Source: Trebonia kvetii (GTDB taxonomy: Bacteria > Actinomycetota > Actinomycetes > Streptosporangiales > Streptosporangiaceae). From it: a DNA stretch of 64,000 nucleotides. Both the position numbers and the translations under genes were made by a program. The notes beneath the pieces were generated by a model. It did no database searches. It saw only the letters and a program-made list of their open reading frames with translations, and was not told where the DNA came from. The DNA lies in assembly GCF_007827045.1 (NCBI RefSeq), contig NZ_RPFW01000003.1, positions 248,001 through 312,000 on the forward strand. Direction: 5' to 3'. Below, in pieces: positions 8,921 to 17,096 of the stretch (position 1 is its first letter; every line of letters starts with the position of its first letter).

Positions 8921-10438
8921 GTGAGCTCCGCCCAGTACCGCCTGGTCGCCGCGGGCGGCGGCCAGGCCGAGTCGGGCAGCGGCGACGTGACAGTGGCGGG
9001 CGGGATCCTCGAGCTCAGGCCCGCGAACGGCACGCCGGTGCGCATCCCGGCGAGCCGCATCGCGTCAGTCGCTGAGCCGGAGCCGTTCACCATCCTGGTC
9101 ACCCTCGCCGACGGCACCGCGCTGGAACTCGGCAGGCTCGGCCGGATGCGCACCCAGCTGCTCGAAGAGCTGCGCGACGCGCGGGCGGAGGTCGCCGCGG
9201 CGGAGTCCGGCACGGTGGGAGACGGTGCCCGGTTCAGCGGAACGGTTGCGGCTGACCCCGCCGACCTGCACGTCTTCGAGGACGCGCTGCTGATCGTCGC
9301 GGGCGGGCGAGCCCGGCGGATCGCCTTTTCCTTCGTCGCGGACGTGCGGGCGCAGGACTACACCGTCGCGGTCTCGCTGACCGGCGGCGCTCAGGTCGCC
9401 ATCACCCGCCTCGGCAGGCGAACCGACGAGTTCGTGACGCTGCTCGGCGAGCGGCTCACCGGCTCGCGCGGCCGGACGGCGGCCTTCCTTGGCTCGCTGC
9501 TTCCCGGGCTTGACCCGATGGCGCAGCGCGCCGCGGCCGGCCTGCTACGCGACGGCGTGGCGGCGCCCGCGGGCGCGCTCGACGCCATCCACAAGGACCT
9601 GTCCGCCACGCTGCTGCGGGTCGCCGCGCTGCCGGACCGGTGCGCGGCGATCTCCGGGCTCGCCGGCCAGGCCGGGCTGGCGATCGGCTTCAAGCAGGTG
9701 GCCTCGGTCCGCCGCGCCGCGGTCGGCGGCACCCCGTGGCACGACCCCGCGGTGACGCCGCACATTGGCCAGCACGACAGCCCGGAGGGCATGTTCCGCC
9801 CCGGCCTCGGCGGCGCGATGGCGGCTGGCATGATGTCAGGGATGGGCCCGGGGGCAGGCGGGTTCGGGCCTGGCGGTCCCGGCGGCCTCGGCGGGTACGG
9901 CGGCGGCTACGGTGGCTATGGCGGCGGGTACGGCTACGGCGGCCCCTTCGGCGGCGGCCCTGGTTACGGCGGCATGGGCGGCTACTGGGCGTTCCGCGCG
10001 CTCGGCGCGGGCATGAACTGGAACTCGGGCGTCGCGCAGCACCAGATGACCCCGCGCGCCGACGTCAGGCGCGGCATGCTCACCCCGGAGACAGAGGACC
10101 TGTCCGCACTGACCACGACCGGCGAGGACCCCACGGTGCTGGCGTTCGCGCTGCTTTCCGGTCCGGCCGGCGCCGTCGCCTACGAGGTGCTCAACCTCCC
10201 TGACCCGCTGACCTACGTCTACCGCGGCCCCGGCGCCCAGGCCTCGCTGACCGCGGTCAACCAGGCGCTCGACGACGCGGGCTTCGCAGCCGCCGAGTTG
10301 CACGCCGCTACCTCGGGCGACCTGACCGCCGCGTACCGGCAGGACGCCGCGGCCTCGCCCCTCGTCCGCGCCCTCATGGGCACGGTCGCCCACGACGGCA
10401 ACTGGGCATCCGAGCTCGCCGCCCTGCTCCGCGGCTAG
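8921..10438 (+). CDS. Glycine-rich protein with possible tandem PH-like domains; function unknown
   Basis: A 505-residue protein that starts at a GTG one base after the zinc-ribbon gene stop, indicating translational coupling. The first ~170 residues look like two related beta-rich repeats: VTVAGGILELRPANGTPVRIPASRIASV and LHVFEDALLIVAGGRARRIAFSFV, each followed by a TVAVSLTGG/TILVTLADG strand and an LGR turn; they resemble bacterial PH-like folds. A helical stretch follows, then a marked Gly/Tyr/Pro-rich low-complexity tract (about residues 305-360, GGYGGGYGGYGGGYGYGG) and a C-terminal alpha/beta segment. There is no signal peptide or clear membrane span. The low-complexity tract could drive self-association. 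I do not recognise a named family for the whole protein. Confidence 0.75.
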   Translation: MSSAQYRLVAAGGGQAESGSGDVTVAGGILELRPANGTPVRIPASRIASVAEPEPFTILVTLADGTALELGRLGRMRTQLLEELRDARAEVAAAESGTVGDGARFSGTVAADPADLHVFEDALLIVAGGRARRIAFSFVADVRAQDYTVAVSLTGGAQVAITRLGRRTDEFVTLLGERLTGSRGRTAAFLGSLLPGLDPMAQRAAAGLLRDGVAAPAGALDAIHKDLSATLLRVAALPDRCAAISGLAGQAGLAIGFKQVASVRRAAVGGTPWHDPAVTPHIGQHDSPEGMFRPGLGGAMAAGMMSGMGPGAGGFGPGGPGGLGGYGGGYGGYGGGYGYGGPFGGGPGYGGMGGYWAFRALGAGMNWNSGVAQHQMTPRADVRRGMLTPETEDLSALTTTGEDPTVLAFALLSGPAGAVAYEVLNLPDPLTYVYRGPGAQASLTAVNQALDDAGFAAAELHAATSGDLTAAYRQDAAASPLVRALMGTVAHDGNWASELAALLRG

Positions 10439-10515
10439 CGATCCTCGCGCGGGGCATCCCGCCGGTCACGTGCATTCCATTGCATCGAACACGATCACGG
10501 AAATCCGTATTACCA

Positions 10516-10552
10516 CGGAAACTTTCTAGCCGGTTCCGATAGAAAGTTTCCG
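10516..10552. promoter_or_regulatory. 13-bp inverted repeat upstream of kinase operon
   Basis: Arms CGGAAACTTTCTA (10516-10528) and TAGAAAGTTTCCG (10540-10552) are perfect and separated by 11 bases. Each arm itself contains GAAASTTTC, a small palindrome. It lies about 85 bases before the kinase gene and after the glycine-rich gene, so it may be an operator or a terminator; no T tail follows. The surrounding 10439-10637 gap is less GC-rich than its neighbours and holds no gene I can support. Confidence 0.5.
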
Positions 10553-10637
10553 CCAGGATCAGCCGCAGGCGGTGACCAGCGAGTGTTCCTAAAAGGTGCA
10601 AAACGGTTGCAGCCGGTAATGGAAGTGGTTTCGGCGG

Positions 10638-11456
10638 ATGGTACGAGAGGGAAAAAGATGGATCATGGGGAACGGGGGCGTTCCTCGGGCCAGGTCTCAC
10701 CAGGATCGGCTGCGAGGTGAGGCCCAACTACACGACGAACTCTCTCTCGCGGACACGGAAAGGCGACGAGCAGAGTTCCTCGCGGCTGTCTCGCATGAAA
10801 TGCGCACGCCGCTGACCTCGATCATTTCCTTCAGCGAGTTGCTACGCGGCGAGTCGGCTGGCCTCTCACCGGACGGCCAGCGGTTTCTCGGCATCATCGA
10901 GCGCAACGCCGACCGGCTGCTCCGGCTGATCGACGACCTGCTGATGCTGAACCGGCTCGAGGCTGGCGGGCTGCCGCTGGAGCTGACCCAGGTATCGCTG
11001 CCCGCCCTCGCCGCGGAGGCGGTGAAGACCGCGGCGCCGGTGGCGGACAAGTCCGGTGTCACCGTGCATCTCGACGCGGGGGACGGGCCCGCGGTGCAGG
11101 CCGATCCCCGCCGGGTGATCCAGGTCCTCGACAACCTGATTGGCAACGCGGTCAAGTTCTCCCACGTCGACGGGCTGGTGCGGGTCAGGTTGCGGTATCA
11201 GCGCGGCATCTGGCGTATCGACATTTCCGATACCGGGATCGGCATACCTTCCGACGAGGCGGCGCGGCTGTTCGGCCCGTTCGTCCGCGGGTCGAACGCC
11301 AGGATCGCCGGCCTGCCTGGGACCGGGCTCGGGCTGGCCATCGTCAAGTCGCTGGTGGAAATGCACGGCGGCCACGTCAAGGTAGACAGCGTGCTTGATG
11401 AGGGGACCACGTTCAGCGTGTTCCTGCCGGTGCACGCCACCGCGGCGGCCCAGTGA
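10638..11456 (+). CDS. Soluble two-component histidine kinase (minimal)
   Basis: A 272-residue kinase with no membrane span and almost no sensor region. The H-box AVSHEMRTPLT gives phospho-acceptor His53, followed by an HATPase domain with N-box DNLIGNAVKFS, G1 SDTGIGIP and G2 GTGLGLAIVKSLVEMHGG. The N-terminal ~45 residues are polar and may bind a partner protein. The start is uncertain: the ATG used here, or the ATG at 10665 with GAGAGGGA upstream; a stop-containing frame rules out the ATG at 10657. Its stop overlaps the start of the OmpR-type regulator by four bases, so the three signalling genes are coupled. With so short an input region, the kinase probably reads a signal through another protein. 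Confidence 0.92.
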   Translation: MVREGKRWIMGNGGVPRARSHQDRLRGEAQLHDELSLADTERRRAEFLAAVSHEMRTPLTSIISFSELLRGESAGLSPDGQRFLGIIERNADRLLRLIDDLLMLNRLEAGGLPLELTQVSLPALAAEAVKTAAPVADKSGVTVHLDAGDGPAVQADPRRVIQVLDNLIGNAVKFSHVDGLVRVRLRYQRGIWRIDISDTGIGIPSDEAARLFGPFVRGSNARIAGLPGTGLGLAIVKSLVEMHGGHVKVDSVLDEGTTFSVFLPVHATAAAQ

Positions 11457-12205
11457 CGGACCGGGTGCTGCTGATCGAGGACGACGCGGACATCGCGCTC
11501 GGCGTGCACACGATGCTGAGCAGGAACGGGTTCGCGGTCACCACGGCGGGCGACGGCAGGGAGGGGCTGCGCGCATTCCACGGGGAGCGCCCGGACCTCG
11601 TGATCCTGGACGTCGGGCTGCCAGAGATGGACGGCTGGACCGTCCTGGAGCGGATCCGCGAGCTGAGCGAGGTTCCGGTGCTGATGCTCACCGCGCACGG
11701 CCAGGAGTCAGACAAGGTGCGCGGCCTGCGGACCGGCGCCGACGACTACGTCACCAAGCCGTTCGGCAACGCGGAGTTCGTCGCCCGGGTGCGGGCGCTG
11801 CTCCGACGGGCGGGGAGCAGCGAGCAGCCGGCGGAGGACGTCTACGATGACGGCCACGTCCGGGTGAACTTCGCCGCGCACGAGGTGCTCGCCGACGGCG
11901 TGCCGGTGGAGCTGACCGCGACCGAGTACCGCCTCCTGGTGACCCTGGTCCGGCACCGGGGCCAGGTGCTGAGCGCGGTCAGGCTGCTCGACCTGGTGTG
12001 GAACGATCCGGTCGGCATCGGGCCGGAGCGGGTCAAGTACAGCGTGATGCGGCTGCGCCGCAAGCTCGGCGCCACATCGGGCGCGGACTCCCCGATCGAG
12101 GCGGTTCGCGGCTTCGGCTACCGCTACCGGGCCGACCGCAACCGTGCCGCACCGTTACGGCAACCGAAGCGCATATACCGCTTGGGCACAATGTCCGGGT
12201 CATGA
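11453..12205 (+). CDS. OmpR/PhoB-family response regulator
   Basis: A 250-residue regulator. The receiver carries acidic pocket EDD (residues 9-11), phospho-acceptor Asp53 in ILDVGLPEMDG and the conserved Lys in DDYVTKPFG. The C-terminal winged-helix effector (about 130-225) has the family pattern ELTATEYRLLVTLVRHRGQV and ends AVRGFGYRYR. The start is a GTG that overlaps the kinase stop (GTGA), and its own stop overlaps the next receiver gene (ATGA). The regulator is therefore almost certainly the partner of the upstream kinase. The last ~25 residues beyond the winged helix are a basic tail of unknown use. Targets are unknown; the inverted repeat ahead of the operon is one candidate for autoregulation. 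Confidence 0.95.
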   Translation: MTDRVLLIEDDADIALGVHTMLSRNGFAVTTAGDGREGLRAFHGERPDLVILDVGLPEMDGWTVLERIRELSEVPVLMLTAHGQESDKVRGLRTGADDYVTKPFGNAEFVARVRALLRRAGSSEQPAEDVYDDGHVRVNFAAHEVLADGVPVELTATEYRLLVTLVRHRGQVLSAVRLLDLVWNDPVGIGPERVKYSVMRLRRKLGATSGADSPIEAVRGFGYRYRADRNRAAPLRQPKRIYRLGTMSGS

Positions 12206-12630
12206 AATCCTCCGCTTTCCCAGAGACATCTGGCGATGCCGCCTCGCGAGGGCGGATCCTGATCGTCGAGGACGATCCCGAGGCAGCCGAGTTCTTCCGG
12301 CATGTGCTCGTCACGCGTGGCCGGTTCGAGGTCACGCACACTCCCGACCCGGTGACCGCGCTCGCCCTGGCCGCCGCGCAGTGCTGGAACCTGCTGCTCG
12401 CCGACCTGGACCTGCCAGGCATGTCCGGCCTCGAGCTCCTCGCCGCCCTGCGCCCGATCACGCCCCGGCTGCCCGGCATCGTCGTCACCGCCCATCCGCT
12501 CGGCCTGAGCCCGGCCCTCGCGGCGCCAGGCACCGTCCAACCAGACGCGGTCCTGGCCAAGCCGGTCCGGGCCGACCTGCTCCTCGAGACGGCGAGCATG
12601 CTCGCGGCCCGGCTGGGCCGCCCCCGCTGA
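12202..12630 (+). CDS. Stand-alone CheY-like receiver protein
   Basis: A 142-residue single-domain receiver with no output domain. The acidic pair ED (residues 23-24), phospho-acceptor Asp68 in LLLADLDLPGMSGLELL, a TAH switch segment and Lys in VLAKPVR are all present. The ATG overlaps the stop of the OmpR-type regulator by four bases, so it is made from the same transcript. It may act as a phosphate sink or pass a signal between kinases, as many lone receivers do. A longer reading of the frame starts inside the upstream regulator and is not credible. No terminator is obvious in the 90 bases before the next gene. Confidence 0.88.
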   Translation: MKSSAFPETSGDAASRGRILIVEDDPEAAEFFRHVLVTRGRFEVTHTPDPVTALALAAAQCWNLLLADLDLPGMSGLELLAALRPITPRLPGIVVTAHPLGLSPALAAPGTVQPDAVLAKPVRADLLLETASMLAARLGRPR

Positions 12631-12720
12631 CCGCCTAGCCGGCCCGTCCGGCCAGGGCGCCCCGTCCGCTGCTGGTGAACGCCGATTCCCCTTCCTGCCA
12701 CGGGTACCTACAGTGAGGTC

Positions 12721-13107
12721 ATGAGCGAGGCCGCAGCAACCTCATCGTTGGACAACCGCGCGCTGGAACCGCTGTGGCGGGAGGTGCTTGGGCGCCGCCT
12801 GCGCGCGCTGCGCACCGAACGCTGGGAGACGCTCGCACAGACAGCGGAACGGGCCGGAATCTCGCCCCAGTACCTGTCGGAGATCGAGCGTGGCCGCAAG
12901 GAGCCGTCGAGCGAGATGATCGCCGCGCTGGCCGGCGCGCTCGGCATCACGGTCGCAGACCTGATGACCGGCGCCGCGGCGGATCTCCGCCACGACGCCG
13001 GCATCGTCGCGCTCGCCACCGTCGCGACGGCGCGCACCGCACAGCTGACGCGCGCCGCGCGGGCCGCGTACCCGGCTGGCCCGGTCGCCCTCGCCATGGC
13101 GGCCTGA
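12721..13107 (+). CDS. XRE-family regulator, PopR/ClgR-like
   Basis: A 128-residue DNA-binding protein. Residues ~19-75 form a Cro/C1-type helix-turn-helix (TLAQTAERAGISPQYLSEIERG) ending in EPSSEMIAALAGALGI, the pattern seen in ClgR and PopR, activators of clp genes in actinobacteria. The C-terminus ends in Ala-Ala, and Ala-Ala endings are the known ClpP-dependent degron of PopR in Streptomyces. It faces the two clpP genes across an 8-base gap, a context matching a popR-clpP locus although the genes converge here. Likely role: activate the clpP pair and be removed by the housekeeping ClpP. The family is clear; the PopR equivalence and degron are inferred from context and the last residues. 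Confidence 0.85.
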   Translation: MSEAAATSSLDNRALEPLWREVLGRRLRALRTERWETLAQTAERAGISPQYLSEIERGRKEPSSEMIAALAGALGITVADLMTGAAADLRHDAGIVALATVATARTAQLTRAARAAYPAGPVALAMAA

Positions 13108-13115
13108 CCCGCCGG

Positions 13116-13706
13116 TCAGTCGCGGCCGGTCAGAATCTGGTCCACCAGGCCGTACTCCAGTGCCGCCTGCGCCGTGAAGATGCGGTCCCTGTCGGTGTCG
13201 GCGCGCAGCGTCTGCACGGTCTGGCCGGTGTGCTCGGAAAGCACCGTCTCGAGCTGTGCCCGCAGCCGGACAAGCTCGTCGGCCTGGAGGATCAGGTCGG
13301 GGATGGTGCCCTGGCCGCTCACCGCCGGCTGGTGCAGGATGACCCTGGCGTGCGGCAGCATGGCCCGGCGGCCGACGGCGCCCGCCGCGAGCAGCACCGC
13401 GCCCGCGGCGACCGCCTGGCCGACGCAGGTCGTCACCACCGGCGCCTTGATGTATCGCATGGTGTCGTAGATGGCCAGCATGGACGGGATGTCGCCGCCC
13501 TCGCAGTTGATGTACAGGTTGATCTCCTGGTCCGGGCTCTGTCCCTCAAGGAAGATCAGCTGCGCGGTGAGCGTGTTGGCGACACCGGGATCGATCACCG
13601 TGCCCAGTACGATGATCCGCTCGGTAAGCAGGTGCGAGTAGACGTCCATGATCCGGTCGCCGCGCGCGTGCTCGGCGACGACGTTGGGGATGGGGTAGGC
13701 GCTCAT
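13116..13706 (-). CDS. ClpP-like subunit lacking the catalytic serine
   Basis: A 196-residue ClpP-fold protein of normal length. The handle region and triad positions His125 (RVILHQP) and Asp174 (TDRDRIF) are kept, but the nucleophile motif that normally reads GQAASMG reads GQAVAAG, so Ala100 replaces the serine. The codon is GCC on clean surrounding sequence. It overlaps the catalytic clpP upstream by four bases and is translated after it, so a mixed ClpP barrel with one silent ring or subunit is likely, comparable to the inactive ClpR subunits of other organisms. It should bind, gate or shape the barrel instead of cutting peptide bonds. Loss of function through a point mutation is the alternative, but the rest is well conserved. 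Confidence 0.9.
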   Translation of the reverse strand: MSAYPIPNVVAEHARGDRIMDVYSHLLTERIIVLGTVIDPGVANTLTAQLIFLEGQSPDQEINLYINCEGGDIPSMLAIYDTMRYIKAPVVTTCVGQAVAAGAVLLAAGAVGRRAMLPHARVILHQPAVSGQGTIPDLILQADELVRLRAQLETVLSEHTGQTVQTLRADTDRDRIFTAQAALEYGLVDQILTGRD

Positions 13707-14437
13707 GCCGCACCGCCCGCGGTGCGCGCCGGGCCGGCGCTGTCGGCGGCGGGCCCGCCGCCGGCTGGCCCGTCCGTGGCAGGCGGCCCGCCGTCGGCGG
13801 GCGCGGTCCCCGCGGGCGCGGGCGCCCGGTACGGCCGCAGGCCGAACGGGCGCCGCCCGGCCGGAAGCAGCTGTGCGAACGTCGAGGCGATCTGGTCGAT
13901 GAAGCCGTACTCGCGCGCCTCGGCCGAGGTGTACCAGTGGTCATGCCGCGAGTCCTCGAAGACCCGGTCCATCGGCTGGCCGGTGTCCTCGGCGATCAGC
14001 CCGAGCACCGTATCCCTGGTCTGCCGCAGGTCAGCTGCCTGCAGTTCGACCTCGACGGCGGAGCCGCCGATGCCCGCGGAACCCTGGTGCATGAGGATGC
14101 GCGAGTGCGGCAGCGCGTACCGCTTGCCCCTGGTGCCCGCCGACAGCAGGAACTGGCCGGCGCTGCACGCGATGCCGAGCGCGAGCGTTGACACGTCGCA
14201 CGGGATGAGCCGCATGACGTCGCGGATGGCGAGCATCGACGGCACGGAGCCGCCAGGTGAGTTGATCCACAGGGCGATGTCGCTGTTCGGGTCCTCCTCG
14301 GCAAGCGTGATCATGTGTGTGGCGAGGACCGTGCCGTTGTCGTCGTCGAGCACCCCGTCGAGTACGAGCACCCGGCGCGGCAGCAGTGAGAGCCTGAGCT
14401 GTTCGGTGAAGACCGGAGTCTTGGATTCTGAAGCCAT
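13703..14437 (-). CDS. clpP: ATP-dependent Clp protease proteolytic subunit ClpP (catalytic)
   Basis: A 244-residue ClpP peptidase that forms barrels with AAA+ unfoldases such as ClpX or ClpC to degrade proteins. The triad is intact: Ser92 in GIACSAGQFLL, His117 in RILMHQG and Asp166. Residues ~200-244 are a Pro/Ala/Gly-rich tail not usual in ClpP, which may cover the barrel face. The ATG at 14437 starts the normal MASESKTP... N-terminus; the frame extends upstream but that part is low-complexity and overlaps the amidase gene. The downstream serine-less ClpP overlaps by four bases, so the two subunits are co-translated. Together with the PopR-like gene this matches the stress-induced second clpP operon of streptomycetes. 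Confidence 0.92.
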   Translation of the reverse strand: MASESKTPVFTEQLRLSLLPRRVLVLDGVLDDDNGTVLATHMITLAEEDPNSDIALWINSPGGSVPSMLAIRDVMRLIPCDVSTLALGIACSAGQFLLSAGTRGKRYALPHSRILMHQGSAGIGGSAVEVELQAADLRQTRDTVLGLIAEDTGQPMDRVFEDSRHDHWYTSAEAREYGFIDQIASTFAQLLPAGRRPFGLRPYRAPAPAGTAPADGGPPATDGPAGGGPAADSAGPARTAGGAA

Positions 14438-14538
14438 GACTTCAGCCTGCGCGACGAGCGCGGCAAAGAGGGCCCGCCGCTGCCGTCGGCAGATCCGCCG
14501 CAAGCAGCGAGCGCCCAGCCCGCAGCCGGAGCCGACGG

Positions 14539-15669
14539 TCAGGCGCGAACCGCCTCCTCGAGCACCGCGCCGGCCGCGAGGAGCCGCTCTTCGCTGTTCC
14601 GCGGGCCGATGAGCTGTACGTTCGCCGGGATCGGACCCTCCTGCCCGGCGGACGGGATCGGCAGGGCCAGCGAGGGAACTCCCGCCGCGTTCACCGGCGA
14701 GGTGAGCGCGCGGAGCTTGAACAGCAGGTGCGAGTCCTCGAGCAGCGGCGGGTAGCCGAGCAGGGTGGGTGCCGCGAGCATGTCCACCCGCTGCCACAGG
14801 TCGTCGAGCGTGGCCCGCCAGCCTGCGATCACCGCCTCGGCGGCGACGACCTGGGCGGGAGTGACAGTGCTTGCCCGTCCGAGCCGGTCCATGACATCGA
14901 AGCCGATCCGCTCACCCGCGGCGGCGACGAGATCCTTGTTCGCCGCCCACGCCTGCGCGTCGAGGATGGTGATCGCGGCGGCGATGACCGCGTCGAGACC
15001 GGGAACCACCACGGTCCGCACGTCGAACTCGGCGGTGCGCAGCGCGTCGTCGATCGCGACGGTGACCACCGGGTCGGCGTCGAGCGCCAGCACGCCGACG
15101 GTCCGCGGCGCGGTCTCAGCCACGGTGAATCCCGGCTCGAGCAGCGCCATGCCCGCGGCGACGCCAGCGACGTCGCGCGCCATCGGCCCCACGGTGTCGA
15201 GCCCTGGCGCGAGAGGGCGGACCCCGTCGAGCGGGATCCTGCCCCAGGTGGTCTTGAGCCCGGTGATTCCGCAGCAGGCGGCGGGGATGCGGATCGACCC
15301 GCCGGTGTCGCTGCCGTACGCGATGTCGGCCTCGCCCGAGGCGATCGCCGTTCCCGAGCCGCTTGACGACCCGCCGGGCATCCGCAGCGGGTCGAGCGGG
15401 TTGACCGGGGTGCCGAACGCCGCGTTGATCCCGGTGATCCCGTAGGCAAGCTCGTGCATGTTGACCTTGCCTACGAACCGCGCCCTGCCGTCCGCGATCG
15501 CGGCGCGCAGCCCGGCGATGCAGGCCGCGTCGCGCTCGGCGGGTAGCGCGTCGTCGGCGACGGCCCGCGAGCCAGCCGTGGTCGGCAGCCCGGCCATGTC
15601 GATGAGGTCCTTCACCGCGACCCGTGGTCCGGTGCCGGGAGTGCTGTCACGGACAATCCAGGTGGCCAC
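14539..15669 (-). CDS. Amidase signature family hydrolase
   Basis: A 376-residue amidase, cutting amide bonds by the Ser-cisSer-Lys mechanism. Lys20 (VAVKDLID), the cis-serine in GGSSSGSG (about 99-106) and nucleophile Ser125 in SDTGGSIRIPA are all present, with GITGLKTTWGRIPLDGV following. It is shorter than GatA or typical amidases (450-490 residues), mostly in the C-terminal half, so it is not the GatA subunit. The GTG start precedes MATW. The substrate is unknown; compact enzymes of this kind include allophanate- and aryl-amidases. It lies on the same strand between zwf-like and clpP genes with gaps of 56 and 101 bases, so co-transcription is possible but not obvious from function. Confidence 0.9.
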   Translation of the reverse strand: MATWIVRDSTPGTGPRVAVKDLIDMAGLPTTAGSRAVADDALPAERDAACIAGLRAAIADGRARFVGKVNMHELAYGITGINAAFGTPVNPLDPLRMPGGSSSGSGTAIASGEADIAYGSDTGGSIRIPAACCGITGLKTTWGRIPLDGVRPLAPGLDTVGPMARDVAGVAAGMALLEPGFTVAETAPRTVGVLALDADPVVTVAIDDALRTAEFDVRTVVVPGLDAVIAAAITILDAQAWAANKDLVAAAGERIGFDVMDRLGRASTVTPAQVVAAEAVIAGWRATLDDLWQRVDMLAAPTLLGYPPLLEDSHLLFKLRALTSPVNAAGVPSLALPIPSAGQEGPIPANVQLIGPRNSEERLLAAGAVLEEAVRA

Positions 15670-15725
15670 TCCGTTAGCCTATGCCGCTCATTTCTACGCA
15701 CAAGGTGCGATTCCGGTCTTCCATT

Positions 15726-17096
15726 TCACGCGGGATCGTGCCATGCCTCGGCAGCCGGCAGCAGCGACGAGGAGTCCGGGCCCCACGAGCCGCGCGCGTA
15801 GGGGAGCAGCGGGCCGACCTCGCCGACGATGGAGTCGACGACCCGCCAGGCCGCCTCCACCGTGTCCTGCTGCGCGAACAGCCAGCGCTCGCCGTTCAGG
15901 GCCGCGCCGATCAGCCGGTCGTAGGCGCGCATGTCCGCGCCCGGGTGCTGGATGAAGGTGAGGTCCTGCACCTCGGGTTCCCAGCCCGCGCCCGGCTTCT
16001 TCCCGACCAGGGTCAGCACCGCGTGGCTTTCCGGGTAGATGCGGAACCGCAGCGCGTTCGAGGTGATCACGTCGCCCAGCCCGAACACGTCGTGCGGTGC
16101 CGGCTTGAAGTCGAGAAACACCTCGGTCGCGGTGACCGGCAGGCACTTGCCCGCCCGGATCACGATCGGCACCCCGGCCCAGCGCCAGGTATCCGCGCTG
16201 AGCCGCACCGCCGCGTACGTCTCCGTCCGCGAGCCCGGCGACACCCCGGGCACCTGCAGGTATCCCTCGTACTGCCCCTTGATCACGTCGGCGGGCGCCA
16301 GCGGGCGCAGCGCGCTTATCAGCTTTGACTTCGAGGCGATCCAGGAGTCGAGCCCGGAACCGTCCGGCGGGTCGGCGAGCACGGTGGCAAGGACCTGCAG
16401 CATGTGGTTCTGCACCACGTCCTTGACCGCGCCTGTCCTGTCGTAGAAGCTGCCCCGGTCGGCGACGTCGAACGCCTCGGCCATGGTGATCTGGATGGAC
16501 TGCACGTAGTTCCTGTTGAGCAGCGGCTCGATGATCGAGTTCGCGAACCTGGCGAACATCAGCGACTCGACCGGGTCGAACCCGAGCCAGTGGTCCACCC
16601 GGTAGATGGACTCCTCGGGGAAGTACTTGTGGATCGTCTCGTTAAGCGCCTTCGCCGACGCGAGGCCGCTGCCGAAGGGCTTTTCCGCCATGACGCGCGA
16701 CTGCGCGGCGAGCCCGGCGCCGGAGATACCCTCGGCGATCCGCCCGAACAGGAACGGCGGCACCTGGAGGTAGTGCAGGATCCGCTTCGCGTCGCCGAGC
16801 TCTGCCGCGATCGCCTGGTAGGTGGCGTGCTCGCCGAGGTCGCCGTCCACGTACCTGAGCAGGTCGAGCATCCTGGCCGCGGCTGGCGTGCCCGGGTCCA
16901 TGCCGTTCAGCTTCAGCGCGGCGGCGGCGTAGTCCTTGAACTGCGCGAGACCCCAGCCGCTCTTGGCGATGCCGAGGACCGGCACGTCGAGCACCCCGCG
17001 CTCGACCAGGCCCACCAGCGCGGGAAACGTCTCGATCTTTGCGAGATCCCCTGTCGCACCGAAGATCACCAGCGCGTCGACTTGGCCAGCACCCAT
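15726..17096 (-). CDS. zwf: Glucose-6-phosphate dehydrogenase family protein, variant active site
   Basis: A 456-residue NADP-dependent sugar-phosphate dehydrogenase homologue, entry enzyme of the oxidative pentose phosphate route. The Rossmann motif is FGATGDLAK at residues 12-20, MAEKPFGSGLASA follows, and the catalytic segment SFYDRTGAVKDVVQNHMLQVLA holds the expected His. The substrate signature that normally reads DHYLGK reads DHWLGF near residue 170, so the phosphate-binding lysine is replaced by Phe. No tkt/tal/opcA/pgl cluster is nearby, unlike the main actinobacterial zwf. It is therefore probably a second, divergent G6PD with altered substrate or cofactor preference. The ATG is 204 bases from the divergent NarL regulator, leaving a shared promoter region. 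Confidence 0.85.
   Translation of the reverse strand: MGAGQVDALVIFGATGDLAKIETFPALVGLVERGVLDVPVLGIAKSGWGLAQFKDYAAAALKLNGMDPGTPAAARMLDLLRYVDGDLGEHATYQAIAAELGDAKRILHYLQVPPFLFGRIAEGISGAGLAAQSRVMAEKPFGSGLASAKALNETIHKYFPEESIYRVDHWLGFDPVESLMFARFANSIIEPLLNRNYVQSIQITMAEAFDVADRGSFYDRTGAVKDVVQNHMLQVLATVLADPPDGSGLDSWIASKSKLISALRPLAPADVIKGQYEGYLQVPGVSPGSRTETYAAVRLSADTWRWAGVPIVIRAGKCLPVTATEVFLDFKPAPHDVFGLGDVITSNALRFRIYPESHAVLTLVGKKPGAGWEPEVQDLTFIQHPGADMRAYDRLIGAALNGERWLFAQQDTVEAAWRVVDSIVGEVGPLLPYARGSWGPDSSSLLPAAEAWHDPA

Noticed and set aside
9860-10010. A DNA tandem repeat in the glycine-rich gene
   Set aside because: The GGC/TAC-rich repetition reflects the coded Gly/Tyr tract; codons vary, so it is selected at protein level.
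13703-14797. A 364-codon version of the catalytic ClpP
   Set aside because: The first ~120 codons are Arg/Ala/Gly-rich and overlap the amidase gene; ClpP homology starts at the ATG at 14437.
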